Origin: Akkermansiaceae bacterium
Lineage (GTDB): Bacteria > Verrucomicrobiota > Verrucomicrobiia > Verrucomicrobiales > Akkermansiaceae
Reading direction: 5' to 3'
DNA: 50,641 nucleotides
Assembly (NCBI GenBank): GCA_903906515.1
Contig: CAIVKO010000009.1
Span: 1-50,641, forward strand
Positions 1 to 8,786 of the stretch are shown here, one piece after another. The position numbers and the translations under genes are program-made. Each line of letters opens with the position of its first letter. The first letter of the stretch is position 1. Under the pieces are notes generated by a model. It searched no databases. It had not been told where the DNA came from and worked only from the letters and a program-made list of their open reading frames with translations.

Positions 1-1
1 C

Positions 2-3001
2 GCCAAGCTGCTAGTGAATCTTGCTCCTTCACCACTTTCCTCAGGAAAAGAAACCGGGAGTTTCGCCTGGTGGGTCAGCGGAGAGAATCAAAAGGCCCGT
101 ATCCCAAAGCCATACAAACCCACCAATGATACGGTTGCGGGCTGGGCACCGCAGGTCAAGTCACACACGGTTGTCGATCCGTCGGTTTTTCGCTTGGACC
201 CTTTGTTGACCGATACCACACCCGCCAATAAGGCAATCACCCTGCACCAGGCCGATCTAATCGCCACCGACCCCGCTAACAAAACATCGTGTGAGTTTTT
301 CCACGATCTCTCGGCAACGTCGGTGGGACTGCTCACCAACACGGCCACCGGCGGCTGGCGCAAGGATCTCTCCCTGCTCACGGAAAATTGGGATCAGGAA
401 CCCAAGTCCAACCAGCCGTTTTTCCGCCTGAAACCCGATCAGGACATCGCCTTCAATATTCCCGTGAGCAGTGGTGACTACCGCCCCAGCACATCCCTGT
501 TTTATCCTTGGTCGGCATACCGCAGTACTACCGGCGACTGGCCAACCGAGCATCATGGAGCGGTGACCAGTTGGGAAAACCTCAAGGACTGGGCCACCCT
601 CTACAAGCGAATGAATTCCGGCGGCACCACCATACCCCGATTTGCCTGCAATTTCGGTGATAGGAGTGCTACCAACGTGTTCAACTACCTGCATAGAACC
701 CGCATCGTCCCCCTCATTGCCCGTATGCAGTGGGTTTTTTCCCACTACGCCACTCTAGATCCAGTGACTTCCCTCTATACACCTCAGCTGCTGATTACAC
801 CGATCATCACCCTGTGGAATCCCTACAACGTGTCGATCAATTCCGCAAACGGATTCAAGTTCAGCCTCCTCTATTGCACACCGGAAGCATTCCGCTTCCA
901 AGTCGGCGCGGTCCAAAACACGCTATATAACAGCGTTTTGAAATGCAACAACAGCTCTTTCCCGCCTGCTAACACCTATTCCTCTGCCTCGCTGACTGGA
1001 CGGACTGGCATGGATTTCAATATTAGTTCAACATATACCATCAAGCCTGGAGAAACTCTCATTTTCAGTCCCGATGCGGCTCCGGTTCCATCCAGCGGTA
1101 GTATCGTTCTCAAAAAGGGCGCGCGCTTGAATGGCGGCTTCTATGTCCCCATCAGAAAAGACGACGGGACCCAGTTTACCGCGCTTCCAGGCAGCACCAA
1201 CGTGAAACCCGAAGCCCGGTTCGACGCCTTTTTCAATGACGGGGGCGGGGGATTCTTTGGCGCTCCATGGCAAGGCACTGGAATCATCATGGATGAGGTT
1301 GATAATGATTTTGGTAAAATGCTGGCGTATCGCTATCAAGTTTACCCTGACGTCGCGAGAGCAGTGTTTAAACTACCAGACAATACTGCCCTTACACCCG
1401 CCACCCTCTCAGACTCGGTAATCTCGCCGCGACCGTTCATGACCACGGTTTTCGGCGCGCGAACCGCGAGCCAAACCTTCTTCCCCGCCAAAGGCTTTGT
1501 CCAATCCAGTCCGTTCGTCAACATCACCACCATGGGCGGGGCGCGGACTTCGAAGGATTGGCAACCACAACTCCAGTATCCCGGCACCGCCCATCCTGTC
1601 AACTCACCCTTTGATTACAGCTTCAGGGCCGTTGCCCCCTTCGACAGCCTCCTTCCCAACGCCGATGCCGACAACCACGGTTTCATTGTCAGCGGCTTCC
1701 AGAGCTCCGACGGGCTCTCCCGCTGTATCATTGACGAACTCCCGACCCAGCCCATCCAGTCGCTTGCCGAGCTCCAGAACTGGAACCTGCGTTCCGATAA
1801 TCCCATTCCTCCCTTTTGCTTCAACATCATCGGCAATAGCGATGCCACCCCCCTCATTCCGGCCAATACGGTATTCAACTATCCCCCTCCCGGTCCACAA
1901 GCCGGCAAGGAGCTCCAGTATGACGACTTCTATTGCGCGAATCACATCCTTTTTGATGACTGGTTCGTTTCCTCCATCGCTCCGAAATCAGCCAATCTCG
2001 GTTTGCCTGCGGTTACGGAGACTTCCCAGAAAACATTCACCGATTTCGTATCCGGCACCGACGCGCTCCCCAACCGCGCTTACCTGCCCCTCAAGGCGGA
2101 TGCCGCCGCCGCGCAGACCCCGGCGGGAGCCGTCGGTCTTTTTACCCAATACGCAAGCAAGCCGGGTGCTTGGAAAACCATCGCTTCCCGCATCGAGGTG
2201 GAAGGCATGTTCAACGTCAATTCCACCTCGGTCAAAGCCTGGCGAGCCCTGTTAGGCCACGCCCGCAATCAGAAGATTCCTTACGTCACCCCCACAGGCC
2301 ACACCTTGTCTGGCGCGCAAGACTACGCCAACAGCCACTTCTCTGTTGCGGGCGATGTCGAGGCCAAATCGATCGGCACTTCCGGCCAGTTTTCCGCCTG
2401 TGCGGAGTTTGCCGGATACCGCAAGCTCACCGGCCCGGTTCTCGACCGCTTCGCCGAGGAAATCGTCAATCAGGTCCGGGCTCGCGGGCCGTTCCTCTCG
2501 CTGTCAGAGTTCGTCAACCGGCAGTTGTCATCCGGAAATTTGGCCCTTGCCGGAACCATTCAGGCTGCCCTCAATACCTTGGCCAATGACAGTTCGACCA
2601 ACCCCTATTCAGTGATTCAGGCCGGATCCACCAAAGTCGACCTAGCCAATCTGCCCTTTGCCGCGAGCGATGGATATAATTTTACCGCAGCGGCTGAGGG
2701 CTACAGTGCTTACGGTCTTCCGGGTTGGACACGCCAGGCCGATGTGCTCCGCCCCATCGCCCCGATTCTTTCGGCCCGCGATGACACCTTCACCATCCGG
2801 GCTTACGGGGATGCCCGTGACAAATCCGGTAAAATCACGGCTCGCGCAACCTGTGAAGCCGTCGTCCAGCGCACCCGCGACTTCGTGGATCCCGCGGACG
2901 CTCCTGACATCACCACCCAGCCCAAGTCCGCCGCCAACCTCATCTTCGGCCGACGATATGAAATCGTCTCATTCCGCTGGTTGAACAGCTCTGAAATATG
3001 A
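2..3001 (+). CDS. Verru_Chthon cassette protein A, 5' end missing
   Basis: Large protein read open from the left window edge, so the true start lies outside; the first start-like codon (GTG at 14) is probably internal. It resembles Verru_Chthon cassette protein A, a family restricted to Verrucomicrobia/Chthoniobacter relatives and usually encoded beside pseudopilin-like cassette proteins B, C and D. Recognisable stretches are ISPRPFMTTVFGARTASQ in the middle and FTIRAYGDARD followed by TARATCEAVVQR at the C-terminus. The family is presumed to be exported and associated with a type II secretion or pilin-like assembly; its function is not known. At least 995 residues are present. B, C and D are not seen downstream, so if present they lie upstream. 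The family call rests on memory of motifs. Confidence 0.65.
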   Translation, partial: AKLLVNLAPSPLSSGKETGSFAWWVSGENQKARIPKPYKPTNDTVAGWAPQVKSHTVVDPSVFRLDPLLTDTTPANKAITLHQADLIATDPANKTSCEFFHDLSATSVGLLTNTATGGWRKDLSLLTENWDQEPKSNQPFFRLKPDQDIAFNIPVSSGDYRPSTSLFYPWSAYRSTTGDWPTEHHGAVTSWENLKDWATLYKRMNSGGTTIPRFACNFGDRSATNVFNYLHRTRIVPLIARMQWVFSHYATLDPVTSLYTPQLLITPIITLWNPYNVSINSANGFKFSLLYCTPEAFRFQVGAVQNTLYNSVLKCNNSSFPPANTYSSASLTGRTGMDFNISSTYTIKPGETLIFSPDAAPVPSSGSIVLKKGARLNGGFYVPIRKDDGTQFTALPGSTNVKPEARFDAFFNDGGGGFFGAPWQGTGIIMDEVDNDFGKMLAYRYQVYPDVARAVFKLPDNTALTPATLSDSVISPRPFMTTVFGARTASQTFFPAKGFVQSSPFVNITTMGGARTSKDWQPQLQYPGTAHPVNSPFDYSFRAVAPFDSLLPNADADNHGFIVSGFQSSDGLSRCIIDELPTQPIQSLAELQNWNLRSDNPIPPFCFNIIGNSDATPLIPANTVFNYPPPGPQAGKELQYDDFYCANHILFDDWFVSSIAPKSANLGLPAVTETSQKTFTDFVSGTDALPNRAYLPLKADAAAAQTPAGAVGLFTQYASKPGAWKTIASRIEVEGMFNVNSTSVKAWRALLGHARNQKIPYVTPTGHTLSGAQDYANSHFSVAGDVEAKSIGTSGQFSACAEFAGYRKLTGPVLDRFAEEIVNQVRARGPFLSLSEFVNRQLSSGNLALAGTIQAALNTLANDSSTNPYSVIQAGSTKVDLANLPFAASDGYNFTAAAEGYSAYGLPGWTRQADVLRPIAPILSARDDTFTIRAYGDARDKSGKITARATCEAVVQRTRDFVDPADAPDITTQPKSAANLIFGRRYEIVSFRWLNSSEI

Positions 3002-3040
3002 TGCCGTCTTGATTCAACTTTGAAAACTCCTGACCTTGCC

Positions 3041-3754
3041 ATGCGTGCCGCCCTTTTACTTTTGATCCTCAGCCTTGCCGCCACGGCGGCGCAAAAATCC
3101 ACCCGCACCTGTCGCATCCTTTTTATCGCGGCACCTGAAAGCGCTCTAAAGACCCTGCATCTGTTTGATGGCAGGACGACCCAGGAAGTCGAGCTCACCC
3201 GCATGGGATTTTCCCCCATTTATAAAATCAGTCCGGAAGCGGTTAGTCTTGCGTTGCTGTCCACGGTGCCGCCCACCACTACCACCGCCACGAGTGCCGC
3301 TGCTGCGGTCCCGGCAGGCGCACCCACGGCCGGGATCGCCGCATCAATTCGGGATTTCTATCTCATCGTGTGCAGTGACCCCGCAAACCAGGTGGCACCA
3401 GTGAAAATGCAGGTTATCGACGCGGATGCTGCGAACTTCAAACCTGGCCAGATGCTCTGGTTCAATCTCACTCAAAACACGGTGGGGGGCTACGTCGGCA
3501 CGCAGAAGCTCGCCATCAATCCCAAATCGCGACTGATCCTTGAGGCGCCTGCCGACCGCTTGGCAGAATACCACGTGAACATTGGCTTTGTCGCGCCAGG
3601 CAAGGAGCGCCGCGAACCACTTTGTGAAACCAACTGGTTCCATGACCCTCGCAGCCGCAGCGTCCTCTTCATTCTTCAAACCCCGGGAAGCATCATTCCA
3701 CGTATCCAAGGCTTCCCTGACTTTCGGGACGCCGATCCTGTAATGAAGAATTAA
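3041..3754 (+). CDS. Secreted protein of unknown function next to cassette protein A
   Basis: About 237 residues. The ATG at 3041 gives a clean signal peptide (MRAALLLLILSLAATAA, then QKST); a TTG at 3020 in the same frame would add seven residues and is less likely. The mature part has an Ala/Thr/Pro-rich linker near residues 80-105, then a compact domain rich in beta-type sequence. No catalytic motif is visible. It starts 39 bases after the cassette A stop, in the same direction, so co-transcription is likely and it may be an accessory of that cassette. The frame stays open for about 200 bases after the TAA stop, so the C-terminus may have been shortened by a nonsense mutation. I do not recognise the family. 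Confidence 0.6.
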   Translation: MRAALLLLILSLAATAAQKSTRTCRILFIAAPESALKTLHLFDGRTTQEVELTRMGFSPIYKISPEAVSLALLSTVPPTTTTATSAAAAVPAGAPTAGIAASIRDFYLIVCSDPANQVAPVKMQVIDADAANFKPGQMLWFNLTQNTVGGYVGTQKLAINPKSRLILEAPADRLAEYHVNIGFVAPGKERREPLCETNWFHDPRSRSVLFILQTPGSIIPRIQGFPDFRDADPVMKN

Positions 3755-3955
3755 TGCGCCAGTGCCCGCATCCTTGACAAGAACAACCCGCCAGTGCTCG
3801 GCGTGTGGACCAACTGGCAAGGCAACGCCATCTACACGCGACCCTCCACAGGCAACCCCATTCCTACCGGCTCACTGCTCTATCCGACGGCGGCCTTCCT
3901 GATTTTCAGATCGACGAACGAACCCCTACCAAATGAAATAACGACACTAAAAATT
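3755..3955 (+). pseudogene. Open in-frame extension after the stop, possible lost C-terminus or gene remnant
   Basis: The 201 bases between the TAA of the secreted protein and the next gene contain no stop in the same frame and have coding-like composition. They translate to a peptide including VLGVWTNWQGNAIYTRP and TGSLLYPTAAFLIF, which look like real protein rather than random sequence. Either the upstream protein once read on and is now truncated, or this is the 3' fragment of a lost neighbour. The stretch also sets the frame of the following UroD-like gene, so an automatic start could be placed too far upstream, at a GTG at 3794. Confidence 0.3.
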
Positions 3956-5101
3956 ATGACACAAATGACATCAAGAGAGAGGGTGCTATCGGCATTCAAC
4001 CGGACAGGCTATGACCGGATTCCCGTCAAGCATGAGGCCACGCCGGAAGTCAACCGGATGTTGATGGACCATTTCGGCCTGACTAACATGGAGCAACTGC
4101 TACGGGTTGTCGGCGATGATTTCCGCTATGTGGATCCGGTGTATGTCGGTCCCGAACTGCGGACGTTTCCCGATGGTAGCATCGAGGGCTATTTCGGAGA
4201 ACGCTACAAGCGCGCCGAGTTCCAGGGCGGCAGTTATCTGGAGGCCTGCTACCTGCCCTATGCGGGCATCGAGACGCTCGACCAACTGGACCGTTCGCAT
4301 TTTCCAAGCGCCGACTGGTTTGACTACTCGACCATCCGGGCGCAGTGTGAAAAGCTCCGCGATCAGGATGTTGCGATTTGTTTTGGCACCGCCGGCGACA
4401 TGGATTTCATCAACAGCATCGCCCGCTCCCGGGGCATGGAGGAGGTGCTCATGGACCTGCTCGAGGACAACGAGGTTTTCATCGAGATCATGCAGGCGCG
4501 CTTTGATTTCTATCATGAGATGCATCGCCGCGTGCTGGAGGCGGCGGGTGGATTGATCGATTTCACCCACATCGGCGAGGATCTCGGAAACCAGCGGGGC
4601 GCAATGATCAGCAAGGATATTTTCGAACGGCATTTCGCCGGGAAATTCAAGCAATACTTCGACATGGCCCACAGTTACGGCGCCCGCACGATGATGCACA
4701 TGTGCGGTTGCGTGGAGTCATTCCTGCCGCGCTTGATCGAACTCGGACTGGATGTCCAGGATGTGGTGCAGCCGACGACTCCGGAAATGGACATCGCCTA
4801 TCTTCACGATCACTACGCCGACCGGCTGCGTTTTTGCGGCAGCATCTGCGTTCAGAGCACCCTTGCATTCGGCACGGCGGAGGAGGTTGTGACCGAGGTT
4901 CAGCGGCGGCTTGAGTTGTTTCCACAGGGCGGCTTATTCCTCGGCCCCACCCATGCGATCCAAGTCGGCTCGCCCCTCGAAAACGTCCTCGCTCTCTATC
5001 GAACGGCCGGCAGCCTGTGCGAAACGATCGATGATGAAATTCTTTCTGTTAGCGTGGATGCTGCTGAAACCAACGAGATCAACCTGTCGAAACTCTTTTA
5101 A
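3956..5101 (+). CDS. Uroporphyrinogen decarboxylase-like (MtaA/CmuA-type) protein
   Basis: About 381 residues of the UroD/MtaA superfamily (Pfam URO-D). The typical opening MTSRERVLSAF follows the ATG at 3956, with an alternative ATG at 3965. A histidine-x-cysteine pair in MHMCGCVE, about two thirds along, matches the first two zinc ligands of MtaA/MtbA methyltransferases. The C-terminal Cys ligand of those enzymes is not apparent; there is a P-T-H there instead. True HemE is unlikely because the protein is paired with a sugar transporter and a paralogue. Superfamily members move methyl groups between substrates, corrinoid proteins and cofactors, but many bacterial branches are uncharacterised. 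It is the first gene of a three-gene operon, with five bases to the symporter. Probably cytoplasmic. Confidence 0.8.
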   Translation: MTQMTSRERVLSAFNRTGYDRIPVKHEATPEVNRMLMDHFGLTNMEQLLRVVGDDFRYVDPVYVGPELRTFPDGSIEGYFGERYKRAEFQGGSYLEACYLPYAGIETLDQLDRSHFPSADWFDYSTIRAQCEKLRDQDVAICFGTAGDMDFINSIARSRGMEEVLMDLLEDNEVFIEIMQARFDFYHEMHRRVLEAAGGLIDFTHIGEDLGNQRGAMISKDIFERHFAGKFKQYFDMAHSYGARTMMHMCGCVESFLPRLIELGLDVQDVVQPTTPEMDIAYLHDHYADRLRFCGSICVQSTLAFGTAEEVVTEVQRRLELFPQGGLFLGPTHAIQVGSPLENVLALYRTAGSLCETIDDEILSVSVDAAETNEINLSKLF

Positions 5102-5106
5102 ACATC

Positions 5107-6186
5107 ATGGCCGCAAATGCATTGTTAGGGGTTTGTTTACATGCCATCGGGGGGGTGGCGCATGGAAGTTTCTATGTACCATTGCGCAAGCTCCGGCACT
5201 GGCGCTGGGAGACCGGCTGGCTGGTGCAGGGGAGCGCCGCCTGGCTGGTTGCGCCGTGGTTGGTTGCGATCATAACCGGGACCCATCCGCTGACGGTTCT
5301 CCAACAGAGTCCAATCGGAAACCTGATGCTCGCCTACCTCTTCGGCATGATGTGGGGATTCGGCAGTCTGACGTTTGGCTTGACCATGCGCTATCTCGGC
5401 ATGTCGCTCGGGATGGCGGTGGCGCTTGGATACTGCGCGGCCTTTGGGACCTTGATTCCGCCGCTGGTGGAGCGAAAGTTCGGAGTCCTCCTTACAACCG
5501 CGTCAGGCTGGATGCTGTTAGCGGGCGTCGCGGTTTGTCTCATCGGCATCGGCATTTGCGGTTATGCGGGGATCCGCAAGGAAAGGGAAATGACCGCCAC
5601 GCAGAAGAGCGTCGCAATCTCGGAGTTCTCTCTGGCCAAGGGCTTCCTGGTGGCAACGTTCTCGGGCATCATGAGCGCGGGATTTGCCTATGGCATCAAT
5701 TGGGGAAAGCCCATTGCACAACTGGCCATGGACCTGGGCGCACCTGATATCTTTAAAAACGCGCCGGTCTTCATCGTGGTCATGGCAGGCGGCTTCACCG
5801 TGAATTGTCTGTGGTGCCTGCTGCTCAACTGGCGCAACCGATCGCTACGCGATTATGTGACGATCAAGGATGAGAATGGCTCCATACCGGCAAACGGTGG
5901 CGCGGTGATGAGGGCCAATTATCTCCTGGCGATCGCTGCCGGCATGATCTGGTATACCGGATTTTTCTTCTATGGCATGGGCACCACCAAGATGGGCCAT
6001 TATGACTTTTCCAGTTGGTCGATCCACCTCGCCTTTGTCATCATGTTCAGCACCCTGTGCGGAATCCTCGCCCTTGAATGGAAGGGCGTCAGCCGCAAGA
6101 CCATGCAATGGGTGTTTATCGCGATTCTCATTCTAATGTTGTCCACGGTGATCACCGGATTTGGAAACGCCTGGGCTGCAAAATAA
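5107..6186 (+). CDS. rhaT: L-rhamnose/proton symporter RhaT family transporter
   Basis: 359 residues and about ten hydrophobic segments, the size and topology of E. coli RhaT (344 residues). Family signatures are GSFYVPLRKLRHWRWETGW near the N-terminus, GLTMRYLGMSLGMAVALGY near residues 93-111, and WYTGFFFYGMGTTKMG toward the C-terminus. RhaT imports L-rhamnose, and in some bacteria related deoxysugars, with protons across the inner membrane. No rhamnose isomerase, kinase or aldolase is in the window, so the substrate may be a related or modified deoxysugar. The gene lies between two UroD-like genes with gaps of 5 and 14 bases, and an alpha-L-fucosidase follows on the other strand. Confidence 0.88.
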   Translation: MAANALLGVCLHAIGGVAHGSFYVPLRKLRHWRWETGWLVQGSAAWLVAPWLVAIITGTHPLTVLQQSPIGNLMLAYLFGMMWGFGSLTFGLTMRYLGMSLGMAVALGYCAAFGTLIPPLVERKFGVLLTTASGWMLLAGVAVCLIGIGICGYAGIRKEREMTATQKSVAISEFSLAKGFLVATFSGIMSAGFAYGINWGKPIAQLAMDLGAPDIFKNAPVFIVVMAGGFTVNCLWCLLLNWRNRSLRDYVTIKDENGSIPANGGAVMRANYLLAIAAGMIWYTGFFFYGMGTTKMGHYDFSSWSIHLAFVIMFSTLCGILALEWKGVSRKTMQWVFIAILILMLSTVITGFGNAWAAK

Positions 6187-6200
6187 CAAAAGATCATACG

Positions 6201-7271
6201 ATGATGAATTCACGGGAACGATTACTTACCGCACTACGCAGAACGGGCATTCCGGATCGGATTCCCTTCGAGATCAGTTGGGGCGCATTCACCCCCTTGC
6301 TGATGAAAACCTACCGCGAAAAAACCGGGTCCGACCTGCCGCCCGAAGAGTATTTCGATTTTGATACCCGCTTCGTCCTGCCCGGCCCTACCAAACTCAA
6401 AACGGACTTTTCCAAGTATTTCCCAGAGCTTGATGCGGACGTGAGTTTCGACGAGTGGGGTGTGGGGTCGGTTCCCACGCTCTACGAGATACCAGACTAC
6501 AAATATCATCCGCTGGAACGGATGGAGGATGCCAGCCAGATCGACGCCTATGCGTGGCCGGACCTGGGCGAGGCCTACCGCTACGAGGATGTGCCGGCCA
6601 AGGTGAAGTCCTATCAGAAGCGCGGTTATGCGGTTTGTGGCGAGATGTATCAGACCATCTTTGAATTGGCCTGGTTGATGCGCGGCATGCAGACGTTTTT
6701 GACGGATTTTTACCTGGAGCCGGAAATCGCACACGCCATTTGCGGGCGCATCACGGAGATCAGAATCAGCCAGGCCCGCCACTTCGCGCACGCCGGTGTG
6801 GACATCATCCGCCTGGGCGATGATGTGGTGACGCAGCAGGGACGCATGATGTCAGCCGAAATCTATCGGGAGTTTATCCAGCCCGGCGTGAAACGGATTG
6901 TGGCTGCCGCCAAGGAGGTCAATCCCGAGGTGATTGTCTTCATGCACTGTTGCGGCCGGGTCGAGGATGTGATTGACGATCTGATCGATGCCGGCATTGA
7001 AGTGCTCAATCCCATCCAGCCGGAATGCAATGACCTGCGCCGGATCAAGGAGAAATACGGCGACCGTCTCTCATTCTGGGGCGGAATCGGCGTCCAATCG
7101 GTCATGCCGCACGGCACCCCTGAGGATGTCAGGCGGGCCGTACGGGAAACCGCCGCAATCCTTGGCGCGGACGGCGGCCTGTTGATCGCACCCGCCCACA
7201 TCCTGGACCCGTCCGTGCCATGGGAGAATGTCGAGGCCTTTATCGACGCCGCACGCCGGCTGCACGATTGA
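6201..7271 (+). CDS. Uroporphyrinogen decarboxylase-like (MtaA/CmuA-type) protein, second copy
   Basis: About 356 residues, a distant paralogue of the protein at 3956. It opens MMNSRERLLTALRRTG; ATGs at 6201 and 6204 are both possible. The frame is open further upstream inside rhaT, but homology starts here. The zinc-type H-x-C is present in FMHCCGRVED, and a later P-A-H replaces the usual cysteine-containing segment. The N-terminal half differs clearly from the first copy, so the two probably have different substrates or partners. It is the last gene of the UroD-RhaT-UroD operon and converges on the fucosidase gene, with about 110 bases between the stops. No corrinoid-binding protein is encoded nearby, so a partner would have to come from elsewhere in the genome. 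Confidence 0.8.
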   Translation: MMNSRERLLTALRRTGIPDRIPFEISWGAFTPLLMKTYREKTGSDLPPEEYFDFDTRFVLPGPTKLKTDFSKYFPELDADVSFDEWGVGSVPTLYEIPDYKYHPLERMEDASQIDAYAWPDLGEAYRYEDVPAKVKSYQKRGYAVCGEMYQTIFELAWLMRGMQTFLTDFYLEPEIAHAICGRITEIRISQARHFAHAGVDIIRLGDDVVTQQGRMMSAEIYREFIQPGVKRIVAAAKEVNPEVIVFMHCCGRVEDVIDDLIDAGIEVLNPIQPECNDLRRIKEKYGDRLSFWGGIGVQSVMPHGTPEDVRRAVRETAAILGADGGLLIAPAHILDPSVPWENVEAFIDAARRLHD

Positions 7272-7380
7272 TTTAATTCTGAAAGCAAGGGCCTCGTTGG
7301 CTGCCGAAAAAATCCATTCGCCCCGTCAAACGGATGACTCACGCAAAGAGAGCCGCCGCGGCAGGCGTGGGATAGTTGAG

Positions 7381-8556
7381 TCACATGGTCCGATAAGCGG
7401 TTTTTGGCACAGGCCTATCCACATGGAAGGCAGAAAAATCCCGGATTGATGCCGAACCAATGGATTTTTCAACTTTCAGGCGTAAACCCGTCACTGTGAC
7501 TGCCGGAATGGGGATGATTTGGCGCACTCCGATCTGGCTGCCTTTAAAGAGGACGTTGATTTCATCGCCGAATTCCTTGAGTCGCTGGATTTGAGCTTCC
7601 GGCACTGCGCCATGTCCATCCGGAGTGATGTTGAGCAGAAGATTCGTGCCACGGCCGACGGACATATAATAAATTTCCACCAGATCATTGAGGCTGAGGA
7701 TGCGGTTGTCGCTGCCTTCCTTCCAGAACCAGTTGGGGCGCAGAATGGAAACGTCACACTCCGCCGGGCACCAGACATTGCCGGTGGGAGAGCCCGCACC
7801 TTCCTTGGGTGATTCGCCATCCTTCCAATCGATCGCGCTCCAGCACGGGTATGGGGCAAAGCCGTGCTCGGTGCCGACCCAGCGGATAGACTTGGTGCGT
7901 GCGCCCTGGAAGGTGATGATGTCGGGGGCCAGCTTGTCGATCAGGTCGTTGACCGGCACGACGTTGCCGCCGTCAAACCACATCTCAAACATCGGCCCGT
8001 AATTGGTGAGGATTTCCGTGAGTTGCTTGCGGTAGATTTTGTTATATTCCTTTTGTTGCTCCGGGGTGGCGGTGCGCCCGCCGACGTCGGCCTTGTGCAC
8101 GTCCGAACGTGGTGACAGATAGACCCCGAAGCGCAGACCCTGTTCCTTGCAGGCCTTGGCCATATCGCCCACCATGTCGCCCTTGCCATTCTTCCATGGC
8201 GAGGTCTTGATAGAATAATCGGTCGTCGCGGTCTGCCACCCACAGTAACCGCCCACATGCTTCGCCACAAAGATCATGTAGCTTGCGTTGGCAGATTTGG
8301 CTGCCATTGCGATTTTCCCGGCATCGAACTCGTCAGGGTTGATCTTTTCCCGCAGGGTCGTGAGAGCATCCTTTTCGGTGTCCTGTCCCTGATAAACACT
8401 CGGTGACCAGTGCACGAAGATGCCAATGCCCGCATCCAGCCATTCCAGTTCGGTGGCATTTGGCTGGGGAATTTCTGATTTCTCCTTGGCATTGCAGAGG
8501 CTAATGGTGACGGCAAACGCCGCGGCTACGATGCAGGTCATGGGGGAGTTTTTCAT
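7381..8556 (-). CDS. Secreted alpha-L-fucosidase (GH29)
   Basis: About 391 residues. The ATG at 8556 gives a signal peptide (MKNSPMTCIVAAAFAVTISLCNA); the frame extends upstream but adds only an unlikely charged leader. The GH29 barrel is recognised by FVHWSPSV near residue 48, KHVGGYCGW near 99-107, and EMWFDGG near 191-197, whose Asp (about residue 195) sits where the family's retaining nucleophile lies. GH29 enzymes release terminal L-fucose from glycans. The protein ends soon after the barrel with a short beta-rich tail, without the longer carbohydrate-binding domains of some relatives. It is likely periplasmic or secreted, and the nearby RhaT-type symporter could import a released deoxysugar. 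Confidence 0.88.
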   Translation of the reverse strand: MKNSPMTCIVAAAFAVTISLCNAKEKSEIPQPNATELEWLDAGIGIFVHWSPSVYQGQDTEKDALTTLREKINPDEFDAGKIAMAAKSANASYMIFVAKHVGGYCGWQTATTDYSIKTSPWKNGKGDMVGDMAKACKEQGLRFGVYLSPRSDVHKADVGGRTATPEQQKEYNKIYRKQLTEILTNYGPMFEMWFDGGNVVPVNDLIDKLAPDIITFQGARTKSIRWVGTEHGFAPYPCWSAIDWKDGESPKEGAGSPTGNVWCPAECDVSILRPNWFWKEGSDNRILSLNDLVEIYYMSVGRGTNLLLNITPDGHGAVPEAQIQRLKEFGDEINVLFKGSQIGVRQIIPIPAVTVTGLRLKVEKSIGSASIRDFSAFHVDRPVPKTAYRTM

Positions 8557-8640
8557 GAGTTTGTTTTTTCTACGGATTTCGCGGGGATCTGGGATTGGAT
8601 CGAAGTGGTGCATTGTGGACTATTTCGCCCATGGATGGGT

Positions 8641-8657
8641 ATCCTTATTTATAGGAT
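8641..8657 (-). promoter_or_regulatory. Inverted repeat around a -10-like box upstream of the fucosidase
   Basis: The + strand reads ATCCT-TATTTAT-AGGAT, a perfect 5-bp inverted repeat. On the minus strand the centre reads TATAAA, five of six matches to a sigma-70 -10 box, about 90 bases upstream of the fucosidase start. No good -35 was found at the expected distance. A promoter with an operator over its -10 is possible but weakly supported. Confidence 0.28.
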
Positions 8658-8786
8658 GCGCAACGCCTTTATATTCGGAGGGTTTCGCATGAAGACGGAT
8701 TGCTAGGAAATTGCTTTTCGGGGTTGGTGTGCATGTGGCGTAACCGCCAGCAAGGTTGTAAAAAGGAGGGATTGTTTCATTGAATA

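Noticed and set aside
3794-3955. Extended N-terminus of the first UroD-like protein from a GTG at 3794
   Set aside because: The added residues do not resemble the family, whose conserved start is MTSRERVL; the stretch belongs to the upstream remnant.
3956-7271. Two hemE genes for haem synthesis
   Set aside because: The sequences carry the H-x-C pair of MtaA-type proteins, are paired with a sugar symporter and differ strongly from each other; a haem role is unlikely.
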